A stretch of DNA of 64,000 nt from CBINFS01 sp966250015 (lineage in GTDB: Bacteria; Bacteroidota; Rhodothermia; Rhodothermales; DASSAV01), in the NCBI GenBank assembly GCA_966250015.1, contig CBINFS010000004.1, positions 62,001 to 126,000 on the forward strand, read 5' to 3'. The notes under the pieces were generated by a model. That model had not been told where the DNA came from, ran no database searches, and was given only the letters and a program-made list of their open reading frames with translations. The position numbers were made by a program, and so were the translations under genes. Shown here piece by piece: positions 55,472-64,000 of the stretch. The first letter of the stretch is position 1, and each line of letters opens with the position of its first letter.

Positions 55472-55891
55472 ATGCTACCTCCTCTGATGTGTGAAAGAAC
55501 TGAGACACTCACCGGGTCGCCCCGGCCTGCATCTCAGGATTTGATGATGCGAGATTTTGCATCGAAGACGGAACGCGCCTCACGCTCAGACGCGTCGTTC
55601 AACAGACTTCAAAACGAGGAGTGGGGCTCCACGTATCGTGTGGGATTGAAATGCTGTAGCCGTTTTTCGCTGCGCAACCTCTTTTATTGTTGTCGTGTTA
55701 AAAAAATGCCTAAACACTTAAGGTTTAGGGCGCGGAATATATAGGTTGACTCACCCGTTTGTCAAGGCATTGCGACGTCCCTGTCCCGCTCTGCAAGGCT
55801 GTAAGCACTTTCATCAACCCTTTTTCTTGTAGTCTCAAGGGCTATTTCACACCAAATTTGTACGGAGCAAAGGGACATATAGCCTTACCTA
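55472..55891. other. Leader region of the TonB-receptor triad and end of the serA transcript
   Basis: About 420 bases without a gene. The part next to the receptor carries its Shine-Dalgarno (AGGAGGT); the distal part carries the serA terminator (55701-55729). The remaining sequence is AT-richer than the genes. A promoter for the receptor must lie between about 55480 and 55700 on the minus strand, but no convincing -35/-10 pair could be fixed by eye. Confidence 0.5.
55701..55729 (-). terminator. Rho-independent terminator after serA
   Basis: On the minus strand, CCTAAAC, a seven-base loop, GTTTAGG and then CATTTTTTT (55701-55708 read in reverse) form a hairpin with a T-run. It lies about 160 bases past the serA stop. 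The stem is AT-rich and short, so termination may be partial. Confidence 0.6.
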
Positions 55892-57481
55892 TTACAGGTT
55901 GACGGTGCGGACGTTTTCGACCCCCTGAATGGCTCCGATTCGTTCGAGAACGGGTTCAGGTATGTACTCGTCGACGCTGATGACCGTGAGCGCCATCGCA
56001 CCCTTTTCAGCCCTGCCGAGCGCGAGCGCGCCAATGTTGATCCGGGCGTCGGCCAGGACGGTGCCGACCGATGCGAGCATGCCGGGCATGTCGACGTTTT
56101 TATAGAGCAACAGGTGTCCTTCGGGCCGCACCTCGACCGAGTAATCGTTTACGCGAACGATGCGGGGATCGTTATCATTGAAGATCGTGCCCGCGACGAC
56201 GTGCGACCCGTTTTCGGTTTCCACCCCGACCTCGATCAGGTTCGAGTAGTTGGTCTTGGCGGTATCGCGCGATTCTTCGATCTGCAACCCGATCTCCTCG
56301 GCGAGAATGGGGGCGTTGATCAGGTTGACCGGCTCGTTGATCCAGATCCCGAGAAGACCCTTGACGGCGGAGACGGTCAGGACCTCGGCGTAACGGCGCG
56401 GGATCTCACCGCTGCAACGAACACTCATGCTTCTGAGGCGGCCTTCACAGAGCTGTGCCGCGATCTGGCCGAGCTTGTCGGCCAGCTTGAGGTAGGGCTG
56501 CACCTCGCGCTTGCTGGCCACACGGATGGCGCCGCCGTTGACGGGAGTCGTGACGGGTTCGCCTTTAAGAGCCAGAATGACCTGTTCCGTTACCTGCCGG
56601 GCCACCTTTTCCTGCGCCTCCTCGGTGGAAGCCGCAATGTGAGGCGTGGAGATGACGTTGGGGTGCCGGATCAGCTTTTCGAGGGCGGGCGGCGGAGGCT
56701 CGGTCGAATAGACGTCGAGCGCTGCGCCACCGACCTTCCCGCTCTCGAGCGCATCGAGCAGGTCGGCCTCGTCGACGATCCCGCCGCGGGCGCAGTTGAT
56801 GATGCGCACGCCCTGCTTGCAAAGCGTCAGGGTCCGGCTGTTGAGCATGCCGCGCGTCGAATCGTTCAGCGGTGTGTGGAACGTGATGAAGTCACTCTTC
56901 GCAAAAAGCTCGTCGAGTGAGACCAGCTCCACGCCGATACGTTCGGCGACCTCACGGGAGAGGACGGGGTCGTACCCGATAAGCTGCATGCCGAAGCTCT
57001 TCATCCGCTCGGCTACTGCACGGCCGATCTTGCCCAGGCCGACGATACCCAGGACTTTCTCATAGACTTCGGAGCCGGTAAACGACTTGCGATCCCACTT
57101 TCCGTCGGTCAGCGACGCATTGGCCTGTGGGATGAGCCGCGCGAGGCTTAGCAGCATCGCGCAGGTATGTTCGGCGGTCGAGATGGTGTTTCCGTCGGGG
57201 GCGTTGATGACGAGCACGCCGCGCCTGGTTGCGGCTTCGAGGTCGATGTTGTCAACCCCGACACCTGCACGGCCGATCACCTTGAGACGGGGAGCAGCTT
57301 CGATCAGGTCCGAAGTGATCCGGGTGCCGCTCCGAATGATCCATCCGTCAGCATCGGCCGCGAGCTTTTTCAGCTCGTCATTCGAGCGTTTGACCTGAAC
57401 GTCCGCCACAAAGCCTTCCGCCTCCAGCATTTCGATGCAGACCGGATCGACCGCGTCGGTGACTAACACTCTATTTGCCAT
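55892..57481 (-). CDS. serA: D-3-phosphoglycerate dehydrogenase SerA (long form)
   Basis: A 529-residue enzyme: MANRVLVTDAVDPVCIEMLE, KVIGRAGVGVDNIDLEAATR, GIVGLGKIGRAVAERMKSFG (NAD-binding), INCARGGIVDEADLLDALES and TPHIAASTEEAQEKVARQV (catalytic His). An intervening allosteric-substrate-binding domain (about 320-450) and a C-terminal ACT domain (LYKNVDMPGMLASVGTVLAD) follow, the Mycobacterium/Bacillus-type long layout. It oxidises 3-phosphoglycerate in the first step of serine synthesis, probably with serine feedback through the ACT domain. serC and serB are not in the window. It stands alone with a terminator after it. Confidence 0.96.
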   Translation of the reverse strand: MANRVLVTDAVDPVCIEMLEAEGFVADVQVKRSNDELKKLAADADGWIIRSGTRITSDLIEAAPRLKVIGRAGVGVDNIDLEAATRRGVLVINAPDGNTISTAEHTCAMLLSLARLIPQANASLTDGKWDRKSFTGSEVYEKVLGIVGLGKIGRAVAERMKSFGMQLIGYDPVLSREVAERIGVELVSLDELFAKSDFITFHTPLNDSTRGMLNSRTLTLCKQGVRIINCARGGIVDEADLLDALESGKVGGAALDVYSTEPPPPALEKLIRHPNVISTPHIAASTEEAQEKVARQVTEQVILALKGEPVTTPVNGGAIRVASKREVQPYLKLADKLGQIAAQLCEGRLRSMSVRCSGEIPRRYAEVLTVSAVKGLLGIWINEPVNLINAPILAEEIGLQIEESRDTAKTNYSNLIEVGVETENGSHVVAGTIFNDNDPRIVRVNDYSVEVRPEGHLLLYKNVDMPGMLASVGTVLADARINIGALALGRAEKGAMALTVISVDEYIPEPVLERIGAIQGVENVRTVNL

Positions 57482-57741
57482 AAAAAGTCCTATTCATGTG
57501 GTACTAAAAGCAAAAATGGCAAACAAAAATAAGCAAAAAGCTGCGATAATCCTCCGGAATTAAGTGCTGGATATATGGTAGAACGAGAATTCAGAAAGTA
57601 AAATGAATATAATGGTAATTATGTGCGGGACAAGGGTTAAAACGGTTACCCCGGCCGTGTGGGGTGCAGCACGACAGCTTGCTCTATGCAAATGATTTAG
57701 TTGAAGCTGAGCGGGAAGACATTGGGCGGCGCCTGAGCCGA

Positions 57742-58329
57742 TCAGACTACGAGCGCGTTGATCCAATCCCACACCTCTTCGCGCCCTCGGCCATTCTGAG
57801 CGGACGTGAGGATAATGGGGGCTTCCATGCCCCGTTCGAGCAACGCAGTTCGGGCCCCTCCGACTGACCTGTTACGCTCGTTGCCGGAGAGCTTGTCGGT
57901 CTTCGTAAGGCAGACGACGTAGGGAATGGGGCTGCCTTTCACGTAGTCCATCACTTCGCGATCGTAGTCGGTGGGCGCGTGTCGGCTGTCGATGAGGTGA
58001 AACATCACTTTTAGCTGCTCGCGCTCGGAGAGGTATCGCGTGATCAGGGCTGCCCAGCGGTCCCGTTCCGTTTTGGACGTCTTGGCGTAACCGTACCCGG
58101 GCACGTCGACGAAATACAGGCGGTCGTCGACCAGGTAGAAGTTGAACTCGCGGGTTTTACCGGGCGAGTTGCTGGTGTGCGCGAGGTTTTTGTGCCCGAG
58201 CAGCGTGTTGACGAGGGAGCTCTTCCCGACGTTCGACCTGCCGATAAAGGCCACTTCGGGGATCCCGCTATCCGGCATCTGTTGCCAGCTTGCAACCCCC
58301 TTGACGAAACGTGCCGGTACAGACTTCAT
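57742..58329 (-). CDS. engB: Ribosome biogenesis GTPase EngB (YsxC/YihA)
   Basis: A 195-residue GTPase: VAFIGRSNVGKSSLVNTLLG (G1), SNSPGKTREFNFYLVDDRLY (G2), FVDVPGYGYAKTSK (G3, with the family-specific GYGYA), LTKTDKL (G4) and TSAQNGRG (G5). It assists assembly of the 50S subunit. Length and motifs are typical. It is preceded by sucD on the same strand with a gap of about 70 bases. Confidence 0.96.
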   Translation of the reverse strand: MKSVPARFVKGVASWQQMPDSGIPEVAFIGRSNVGKSSLVNTLLGHKNLAHTSNSPGKTREFNFYLVDDRLYFVDVPGYGYAKTSKTERDRWAALITRYLSEREQLKVMFHLIDSRHAPTDYDREVMDYVKGSPIPYVVCLTKTDKLSGNERNRSVGGARTALLERGMEAPIILTSAQNGRGREEVWDWINALVV

Positions 58330-58400
58330 CCTGGTCGGTGATTCAGGTTAAAAAACTTTTGCCCGAACCCCAACGAGCCAGCGCGTGAGGTGTTTCTCGC

Positions 58401-59279
58401 TTAAGAAACGCCGGCGAGGTGTTCCTGGACGGTTTTGCCGATAAGCGCCGGGTTTTCGATCACGACGACGCCGGCCTCTCGCAGGGCGGCGAACTTTTCG
58501 GCGGCAGTGCCTTTGCCTCCCGAGATGATCGCGCCGGCGTGGCCCATGCGTCGGCCCGGCGGGGCGGTCCGGCCGGCGATGAAGGCAAATACGGGCTTCT
58601 TGACGTGCTCGCGGATGTACGCGGCGGCCTCCTCTTCGGCCGTCCCCCCGATCTCGCCGATCATCACGACGGCTTCGGTGGCGGGGTCATCCTCGAACAG
58701 GGCAAGGGCGTCGACGAACTTGGTGCCGATGACGGGGTCGCCGCCGATGCCGACGGCGGTGCTCTGCCCGAGGTTGCGGCGGGTGAGCTGATCGACCGTT
58801 TCGTAGGTCAGCGTACCCGATCGGGAGATGACGCCGATAGGCCCGCTGGAAAATATGGAGGCTGGCATGATGCCGACCTTGGCCTCGCCGGGCGTGATGA
58901 TCCCGGGACAGTTCGGGCCGACGAGACGGGCGCCCTTCCGGGCGACGTAGTCGACCACGGGGATCATGTCCTTCGTCGGGATCCCCTCGGTGATGCAGAC
59001 GACGACCTTGACGCCAGCGTCGACGGCTTCGATGATCGCATCGGCTGCAAACGCGGGCGGGACGAAAATGATGGACGTGTTGGCGCCCTCCTGCTCCACC
59101 GCTTCGGCGACGGAGTTGAAGACCGGCCGATCCAGGTGCTTCTGCCCTCCCTTGCCGGGCGTGACGCCCGCCACGAGCGGCGTTCCGTACGCAATCATCT
59201 GTTCGGCATGAAAGCTGCCTTCCTTACCCGTAAAGCCCTGGACGACAAGCCGTGTGTCCTTATTGACGAGAATGCTCAT
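58401..59279 (-). CDS. sucD: Succinate-CoA ligase (ADP-forming) subunit alpha
   Basis: A 292-residue protein: MSILVNKDTRLVVQGFTGKE, GTPLVAGVTPGKGGQKHLDR, FVPPAFAADAIIEAVDAGVK, GPNCPGIITPGEAKVGIMPA, RSGTLTYETVDQLTRRNLGQ and RMGHAGAIISGGKGTA, which holds the phosphorylated active-site His (GHAGA). It forms succinate and ATP from succinyl-CoA in the TCA cycle with SucC. sucC is not in the window, so the two subunits are encoded apart here. Identification is certain. Confidence 0.97.
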   Translation of the reverse strand: MSILVNKDTRLVVQGFTGKEGSFHAEQMIAYGTPLVAGVTPGKGGQKHLDRPVFNSVAEAVEQEGANTSIIFVPPAFAADAIIEAVDAGVKVVVCITEGIPTKDMIPVVDYVARKGARLVGPNCPGIITPGEAKVGIMPASIFSSGPIGVISRSGTLTYETVDQLTRRNLGQSTAVGIGGDPVIGTKFVDALALFEDDPATEAVVMIGEIGGTAEEEAAAYIREHVKKPVFAFIAGRTAPPGRRMGHAGAIISGGKGTAAEKFAALREAGVVVIENPALIGKTVQEHLAGVS

Positions 59280-59384
59280 TCCGATCAGGAGAAAGGATTC
59301 AAATTTTGCTCAAAGAAGCGGCGGGACAAAGCTACGAGCGGCCGCATAAAGTATAAACCCCGCGATTCCGCGAAATCGAAACGA

Positions 59385-60941
59385 TCACGTATCGGCCAGC
59401 TTCATGGCGACGTCGCCTACCTGCAATAGCAGGGCTTCGTCGAAGTGGCGCCCGAGAAGCTGCATCCCGACCGGCAGGTTGGGGGGGGTGGGGTGCCTTC
59501 CGATAGGCACGACCAGCCCGGGAATGCCCGCCAGACTCGCCGAGACCGTATATACGTCGCCGAGATACATTTCGAGGGGGTTATCGATCTTGCTTCCGAT
59601 CTTGAAGGCCGGTGTGGGGGTGGCAGGCGTCAGGAGAACGTCCACTTCTTCGAATACGCGGTCGAAGTCTTGTCGGATGAGGCTACGGACGCGCTGCGCC
59701 TTCCCGTAATAGGCCTCGTAGTAGCCCGAGGAGAGCACGTAGGTCCCCAGCATGATCCGCCGTTTGACCTCCTCACCGAAGCCCTCGGTGCGGGTCTGAA
59801 CGTAAAGGCGCTTTAGCAGGGAGTCCTGCCCTTCGAGCTGCTCGCGTGTCTGGGCAACCCGTTCTTCGTCGCCGTCGGCTTCGGCGGCGGCGAGTGCTTC
59901 CTGGAGGGCGCGCTTTTCAGCGGCGAGGGCGCGGCGTGCCTCGGCAAGGTCGGCGCGATAGCCGTACCGAACGCCGTCGTACCGCGCCAGGTTGCTCGAC
60001 GCCTCGGCCGTGGCCAGTATGTAATACGTTGCGATGCCGTACTCGGTGTGGGGCAGTGAAACCTCGCGGAACTCGGCGCCTTCTTTTTCGAGCGCCGCCA
60101 CCATCCGGTCGATGTTTTCCCGGATGGCCGGATCCAGGCCCTCCCCGAGGTATTCCTTCGGGAGCCCTATACGAACGCCCTTGACGGAGCCCGTCAGGGC
60201 TTCCGTGTAATCAGGCACGGGCACCGGCGCGCTCGTCGAATCCCACTGGTCGACGCCGGCCATTGTACCGAGCAGCCGCGCCAGGTCCTCGACCGAATGG
60301 GCGAACGGCCCGATGACGTCGAACGAAGAGGCGAAGGCGACGAGACCGTACCGGCTGATCCGGCCGTAGGTAGGCTTCATCCCGACGACACCGCAGAACG
60401 CAGCCGGCTGTCGGACCGATCCCCCGGTGTCCGAGCCGAGCGCGGCGTTGCACATACCGGCTGCCACCGCCGCCGCAGACCCACCGGATGAACCGCCTGG
60501 CACGTACTCCGGTGCGACGGGATTGCGGACGGGACCGTAGTACGACGTCTCGTTCGACGACCCCATCGCAAACTCGTCGCAGTTGGTCTTGCCGATGAAG
60601 ATGGCCCCTGCGTTGCGCAGGCGCTCGATGACAGTGGCGTCGAAGAGTGACGTGAAGCCCTGGAGGATCCGCGACCCGCACGTGACCGTCCGGTTCCGGA
60701 TGCAGATCACATCCTTTACCGCCAGAACGAGTCCGGCGAGCGGGAAGTGCTCTCCGCGGGAAATCGCCTCGTCCAGGAATTTTGCCCTTTCCAGTGCTCC
60801 TTCAGCATCAACCTGAACGAAAACGTTCAGGTGGCCGTTATCCGCTTCAATACGTTGCAGATAAGAGGAAACCAGCGCCTCACACGTGGTTTCGCCGCGA
60901 TCGAGCGCGGCACGGGCTTCAGTGAACGTTCTATATACCAT
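59385..60941 (-). CDS. gatA: Asp-tRNA(Asn)/Glu-tRNA(Gln) amidotransferase subunit A, with coiled-coil insert
   Basis: From the ATG at 60941, 518 residues. The amidase signature is complete: LAVKDVI (catalytic Lys), PGGSSGGSAAAVAAG (Ser-cis-Ser) and GSDTGGSVRQPAAFCGVVGM (nucleophile). NLARYDGVRYGYRAD and TRTEGFGEEVKRRIMLGTYV are the typical GatA segments, but about 45 extra Ala/Glu/Arg-rich residues lie between them (residues about 331-376, 59811-59950), predicted as a charged helical hairpin. GatA hydrolyses glutamine and hands ammonia to GatB for tRNA transamidation. The frame is open to 61019, but the family start is at 60941. A terminator separates it from tatA. Confidence 0.95.
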   Translation of the reverse strand: MVYRTFTEARAALDRGETTCEALVSSYLQRIEADNGHLNVFVQVDAEGALERAKFLDEAISRGEHFPLAGLVLAVKDVICIRNRTVTCGSRILQGFTSLFDATVIERLRNAGAIFIGKTNCDEFAMGSSNETSYYGPVRNPVAPEYVPGGSSGGSAAAVAAGMCNAALGSDTGGSVRQPAAFCGVVGMKPTYGRISRYGLVAFASSFDVIGPFAHSVEDLARLLGTMAGVDQWDSTSAPVPVPDYTEALTGSVKGVRIGLPKEYLGEGLDPAIRENIDRMVAALEKEGAEFREVSLPHTEYGIATYYILATAEASSNLARYDGVRYGYRADLAEARRALAAEKRALQEALAAAEADGDEERVAQTREQLEGQDSLLKRLYVQTRTEGFGEEVKRRIMLGTYVLSSGYYEAYYGKAQRVRSLIRQDFDRVFEEVDVLLTPATPTPAFKIGSKIDNPLEMYLGDVYTVSASLAGIPGLVVPIGRHPTPPNLPVGMQLLGRHFDEALLLQVGDVAMKLADT

Positions 60942-60984
60942 GGTGAAAGATAGCGTCAAACGTCTTGCAGAAGCTCCATAATAC

Positions 60985-61029
60985 AAAAAAGTCGAAGCCG
61001 GAGCAGCACAGGGATGCACTCCGGCTTCG
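60985..61029 (-). terminator. Rho-independent terminator after tatA
   Basis: An 11-base perfect stem CGAAGCCGGAG (60993-61003) with CTCCGGCTTCG (61019-61029) and a 15-base loop. On the minus strand it is followed by TTTTTT (60985-60990). It lies just past the tatA stop and before the gatA start, so tatA and gatA are separate transcripts. Confidence 0.88.
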
Positions 61030-61065
61030 GCCTACAAATCTTTATGAGACCCGATACGTTCGAAA

Positions 61066-61362
61066 TCAGCTGCGCGGTTCGGTCTGTGGGGCGTTCTCAC
61101 CCTCGGCGCGCGGAGGCTCCTGCGGCTGAGGCGCCGCATACGTATCCGTACGCGGTGCAGACGTTCCGTACTGCGGCGACTGCACGCGGGGCCGATCGTC
61201 CGCACTGTATTCTATCTCACGTTTGATGTCACGTGTTGCGTCTTTGAATTCGCGGATCCCCTTGCCCAGGCCGCGTGCGATCTCCGGTATGCGCTTCGCG
61301 CCAAAAAGCAGGAGCACGGCGAGGAATATCAATAAAAGCTCAGGAGCACCAATGCTACCCAT
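61066..61362 (-). CDS. tatA: Sec-independent protein translocase subunit TatA/TatE
   Basis: A 98-residue protein: a short N-terminus, one TM helix (PELLLIFLAVLLLFGAKRIP), the FGxKRxPE hinge, an amphipathic helix (IARGLGKGIREFKDATRDIK) and a polar Pro/Gln-rich tail. This is the TatA pattern; it forms the pore of the twin-arginine translocase for folded proteins. ActB (33789-36878) carries an RR signal and is a likely client. No tatC is seen in the window. Confidence 0.93.
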   Translation of the reverse strand: MGSIGAPELLLIFLAVLLLFGAKRIPEIARGLGKGIREFKDATRDIKREIEYSADDRPRVQSPQYGTSAPRTDTYAAPQPQEPPRAEGENAPQTEPRS

Positions 61363-61448
61363 AAAGTCACCTCAAAAACGTGTAATGGTTATCTGCGTGA
61401 GGACCTCCTCCTGACTGGCAAAATAACAATTTCTACCGGAAAGGAAAG

Positions 61449-61510
61449 CATTTAATCATTAAATGGGTGATATTTAATGATTTGCGCCGCCGCCTCCTGT
61501 TCATTAAATG
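61449..61510. promoter_or_regulatory. Cluster of ATTAAAT sites between tatA and add
   Basis: A perfect palindrome CATTTAAT-C-ATTAAATG (61449-61465) is followed by ATTTAAT (61472-61478) and ATTAAAT (61503-61509), giving four copies of the same heptamer in about 60 bases of an otherwise GC-rich genome. It sits in the divergent gap between tatA and add and may be an operator array or AT-rich promoter element. By position it could act on either gene. Confidence 0.4.
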
Positions 61511-61629
61511 ACACGAACGAGCAGGGGCGCGGTTCCAGAAACGTTACACGTTTGTGCTGCCTTTGCAAAAGGACCAAATATTCATCTCAAAATGCCTTGT
61601 AGCACTGGCCGGGACCTGTTAGGTTAGGG

Positions 61630-62727
61630 ATGAAAAAGGCTAATATGCCCAGCACGTCTGAATCCCCCCGCCAACTGACGCGGGACGAAATACTCTCCTG
61701 GCCGAAGGCCGAGCTGCACTGCCACCTGGACGGCTCGCTGCGCCTGGAGACGATGGTTGACCTGGCGAACCAGCAGGGAAAAACGCGATTGTTGCCGGTT
61801 CGCGAAGTGGCCGCACTCGAAGAAGTGCTACGTCAAATCGACCACTCCGAAACCCTCGAATCGTACCTCGCCTGGTTCCGGTATACGATTCCCATTCTTC
61901 AGACGCGTGAGTCACTCTTCCGGGCGGCGTACGAGCTGGCGGAAGACAACGCACGCGAAAACGTGCGGTACCTCGAAGTCCGGTATGCACCCATTCTTCA
62001 CACCGAAGAGGGGCTCAGCCTCGAAGCGGTAAACGACGCGGTGCTCGAAGGGCTGGCGGCGGCCGGCCGGGACTTCGGGATACGGACGAACGTCATCATC
62101 TGCGGCTTACGTGACCGGTACGAGAGCGCGTCGCTCCGGCAGGCCGAAATCGCGGTCAGCTACCGCGGCCGCGGGGTGGTTGCCTTCGATCTGGCCGGCG
62201 GCGAGGCCGGCAATCCGCCTAAGCACCACCTGCATGCATTCTATTACGCCCGGAACAACCTGCTCAACCTGACGATTCACGCGGGCGAGTCGTGGGGGCC
62301 GGATTCGATCCACCAGGCGCTCTTCTTCTGCGGCGCGCACCGCATCGGGCACGGAACGACGCTTTACCAGGATCCGGAATTGATGCGTTATTTTGTCGAT
62401 CACCGGATCCCGCTCGAGATCTGCCCGACGAGCAACGTGCAGACGCACGTCGTGCCGAGCCTCGAAGAGCATCCCCTGGTTCGGTACGTGGAGGCCGGGG
62501 TCCCGGTCACCATCAATACCGACAACCGGCTATTCAGCCGAACCACGGTCACCGACGAGCTGTTACGCGTACACCAGGTTTGCGGTATCGGGGCGGACGA
62601 TCTCCTGGAGATCGTGCTGAACGGTTTCCGGTACAGCTTTTTGCCGTGGGAGGAGAAGCTGGATCTGCTTTCGGAAGTGATGGAAGAGTTGCCTGCGGCA
62701 CAGCCCGGGCGCCTCGGAGTCTGGTAG
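61630..62727 (+). CDS. add: Adenosine deaminase-family protein
   Basis: A 365-residue metal-dependent amidohydrolase. WPKAELHCHLDGSLRLETMV (zinc HxH), VRYLEVRYAPILHT, VVAFDLAGGEAGNPPKHHLH, NLTIHAGESWGPDSIHQALF (His-Ala-Gly-Glu catalytic), RIGHGTTLYQDPELM and ICPTSNVQTHVV, then VTINTDNRLFSRTTVTDE (Asp ligand). These are adenosine deaminase signatures; the enzyme would convert adenosine to inosine in purine salvage. An alternative is a related purine or aminodeoxyfutalosine deaminase, which I cannot exclude from sequence alone. The aroA start follows 43 bases later. Confidence 0.88.
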   Translation: MKKANMPSTSESPRQLTRDEILSWPKAELHCHLDGSLRLETMVDLANQQGKTRLLPVREVAALEEVLRQIDHSETLESYLAWFRYTIPILQTRESLFRAAYELAEDNARENVRYLEVRYAPILHTEEGLSLEAVNDAVLEGLAAAGRDFGIRTNVIICGLRDRYESASLRQAEIAVSYRGRGVVAFDLAGGEAGNPPKHHLHAFYYARNNLLNLTIHAGESWGPDSIHQALFFCGAHRIGHGTTLYQDPELMRYFVDHRIPLEICPTSNVQTHVVPSLEEHPLVRYVEAGVPVTINTDNRLFSRTTVTDELLRVHQVCGIGADDLLEIVLNGFRYSFLPWEEKLDLLSEVMEELPAAQPGRLGVW

Positions 62728-62769
62728 GAACCTCTCGTCATAGAAAACCGCAAATCATTTTTGTTCAAC

Positions 62770-64000
62770 ATGGTACAGGTCATACAGCCGGTCGATACGC
62801 TCAGCGGGACGGTGCGCGTTCCGTCGGACAAGTCGGTGGCACACCGTGCGGCGCTGCTCGCGGCGCTTGGCGACGGGGTGTCGGAGATCCGGAACTATCC
62901 GGCGAGCGCCGATCCGCAATCGACCCTCTCGTGCCTCCGCCAGCTAGGTGTGGCCATCCGGGAGGAAAGCGGCCGGCTGGTGGTGGAGGGAGTAGGCCTG
63001 GAGGGGCTTCACGCGGCCAGTGAACCGATCGATTGCGGCAACTCGGGGACCACGCTCCGCCTGCTGGCGGGAATCCTGGCGGGCCAGCCTTTCTCCAGCA
63101 CGCTCATTGGAGATGCTTCGCTGAGCCGACGGCCGATGACCCGCGTGACGGAACCACTCGGCCTGATGGGGGCGCACATCGAGACGGAGGACGGGCACGC
63201 ACCGGTGCATTTGAGCGGCGGGCGACGGCTCAAGGGAATCACCTATACCCTCCCCGTCCCAAGTGCCCAGGTAAAATCGTGCGTGCTGCTGGCGGGGCTA
63301 TATGCCGAGGGTGAAACGACGGTCATCGAAACCGTACCGTCTCGCGACCACACGGAGCGCATGCTGGGGCTCGACGTGTTTGAAATGGACGGTAAGCGGC
63401 ACCTGACCGTTTCGGGCGGGCAGCGAATCCCGGCGCGTCAGTGGACGGTACCTCGCGACTTTTCCGCGGCGGCCTTTTTCCTGGTCGCCGGATCGATCGT
63501 CCCCGGCGGCGAGCTCGTCCTTCCGGAGGTCGGGCTCAACCCGACGCGGTCGGCGCTGCTCGACGTCCTGCGGGCGATGGGCGCTCAGATCACGGTCTCG
63601 AACGAGCGGGTTTACGGCGGGGAGCCGGTGGCCGACCTCCACGTCCAACCTTCCCAGCTCAGCGGCGTGACGGTCGGCGGCTCGCTCATTCCAAACCTGA
63701 TCGACGAGATCCCCGTGCTTGCGGTTGCTGCGGCTTGCGCAACGGGCCGGACGGAGATCCGCGACGCCGCGGAGCTTCGCGTGAAAGAGACCGACCGTAT
63801 CGCGGCGATCGTCAAAAATCTGCGGGCGATGGGCGCCTCGGTGGAAGAATTCGAGGATGGGCTGGCGATAGAAGGCGGCAGGAAGCTGAAGGGGGCAACC
63901 GTGGAGAGCTTCGACGACCACCGGATCGCGATGGCGATGGGCGTGGCAGGGCTCGTCGCAGAAGGCGAGACACGTGTACTCGGCGCGAAATGCGCCGCCA
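62770..64000 (+). CDS. aroA: 3-phosphoshikimate 1-carboxyvinyltransferase (EPSP synthase), C-terminal end cut
   Basis: Opens with ATG at 62770 and continues to the window edge (about 410 codons). VQVIQPVDTLSGTVRVPSDK, SVAHRAALLAAL, DCGNSGTTLRLLAGILAGQP, GDASLSRRPMTRVTEPL and PVPSAQVKSCVLLAGLYAEG in the first domain, and RVKETDRIAAIVKNLRAMGA then DDHRIAMAMGVAGLVAEGET near the end, are the AroA substrate-binding motifs. It transfers enolpyruvyl from PEP to shikimate 3-phosphate. About 20 C-terminal residues are missing to the right. No frameshift is visible. Confidence 0.96.
   Translation, partial: MVQVIQPVDTLSGTVRVPSDKSVAHRAALLAALGDGVSEIRNYPASADPQSTLSCLRQLGVAIREESGRLVVEGVGLEGLHAASEPIDCGNSGTTLRLLAGILAGQPFSSTLIGDASLSRRPMTRVTEPLGLMGAHIETEDGHAPVHLSGGRRLKGITYTLPVPSAQVKSCVLLAGLYAEGETTVIETVPSRDHTERMLGLDVFEMDGKRHLTVSGGQRIPARQWTVPRDFSAAAFFLVAGSIVPGGELVLPEVGLNPTRSALLDVLRAMGAQITVSNERVYGGEPVADLHVQPSQLSGVTVGGSLIPNLIDEIPVLAVAAACATGRTEIRDAAELRVKETDRIAAIVKNLRAMGASVEEFEDGLAIEGGRKLKGATVESFDDHRIAMAMGVAGLVAEGETRVLGAKCAA

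Overview
This looks like chromosomal core DNA (roughly 60% G+C by eye) from a member of the Rhodothermota (Rhodothermia, near Rhodothermus/Salinibacter, in the Bacteroidota-related FCB group). The strongest evidence is a complete alternative complex III (actABCDEF) cluster that runs into SCO and a caa3-type oxygen reductase. Subunit I of that oxidase carries the A2-type YSHPxV motif known from Rhodothermus marinus. Supporting signs are a PorV-like barrel, a T9SS-type C-terminal domain, a carboxypeptidase-regulatory-domain TonB receptor, bacillithiol genes (bshA, ypdA), a DUF2723 protein and a DUF3822-rsmD-coaD cluster. Good Shine-Dalgarno sequences precede several genes (csp, the TonB receptor, the PorV-like gene), unlike many Bacteroidota. 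The species assignment is inference.

Layout. 1-2226 (minus): a small membrane protein, DUF3822, rsmD and coaD (cut by the left edge). 2521-4164 (plus): pdxJ and era, convergent with pdxB. 5903-7458: SleB-like wall hydrolase and a divergent sigma factor. 7501-8209: HigBA-type toxin-antitoxin pair. 8403-9032: small outer-membrane barrel with a terminator. 9221-19200 (mostly plus): bshA, a kinase-fold-like unknown, an MBL hydrolase (minus), a metallophosphoesterase, LptF/G, rsmI, a thioredoxin-like protein with a CPNS site, and a large DUF2723 protein. 19331-21412: cold-shock protein with a near-consensus promoter, an unknown, ybeY and hpf. 21424-23249: metF and a divergent nucleosidase-like gene.

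23246-37599 (minus) is the respiratory unit of about 14 kb: actA, B, C, D, E, F, an FN3-TM protein of unknown function, SCO, ctaC, ctaD, ctaE, a subunit IV and a small membrane protein. It encodes quinol oxidation by ACIII with electron transfer through cytochrome c domains (ActE, CtaC) to oxygen. 37896-47113 holds a MATE transporter, an unusual GT2/degenerate sugar-transferase fusion, accA, a thioesterase, nadC, an arginine deiminase-like enzyme, tadA and ypdA. 47183-47328 contains an inverted pair of palindromic repeats. 47442-55471 (minus) is a TonB receptor / CTD-bearing giant protein / PorV-like barrel triad. 55892-64000 holds serA, engB, sucD, gatA, tatA, add and aroA (cut by the right edge).

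No rRNA, tRNA, CRISPR array, prophage or insertion sequence was seen. The most unusual content is the FN3-TM protein inside the respiratory cluster, matching Ala/Asp/Thr/Ser tails on two respiratory subunits, the receptor-CTD-PorV triad, the fused glycosyltransferase with a collapsed phosphoglycosyltransferase core, and a kinase-like orphan beside bshA.
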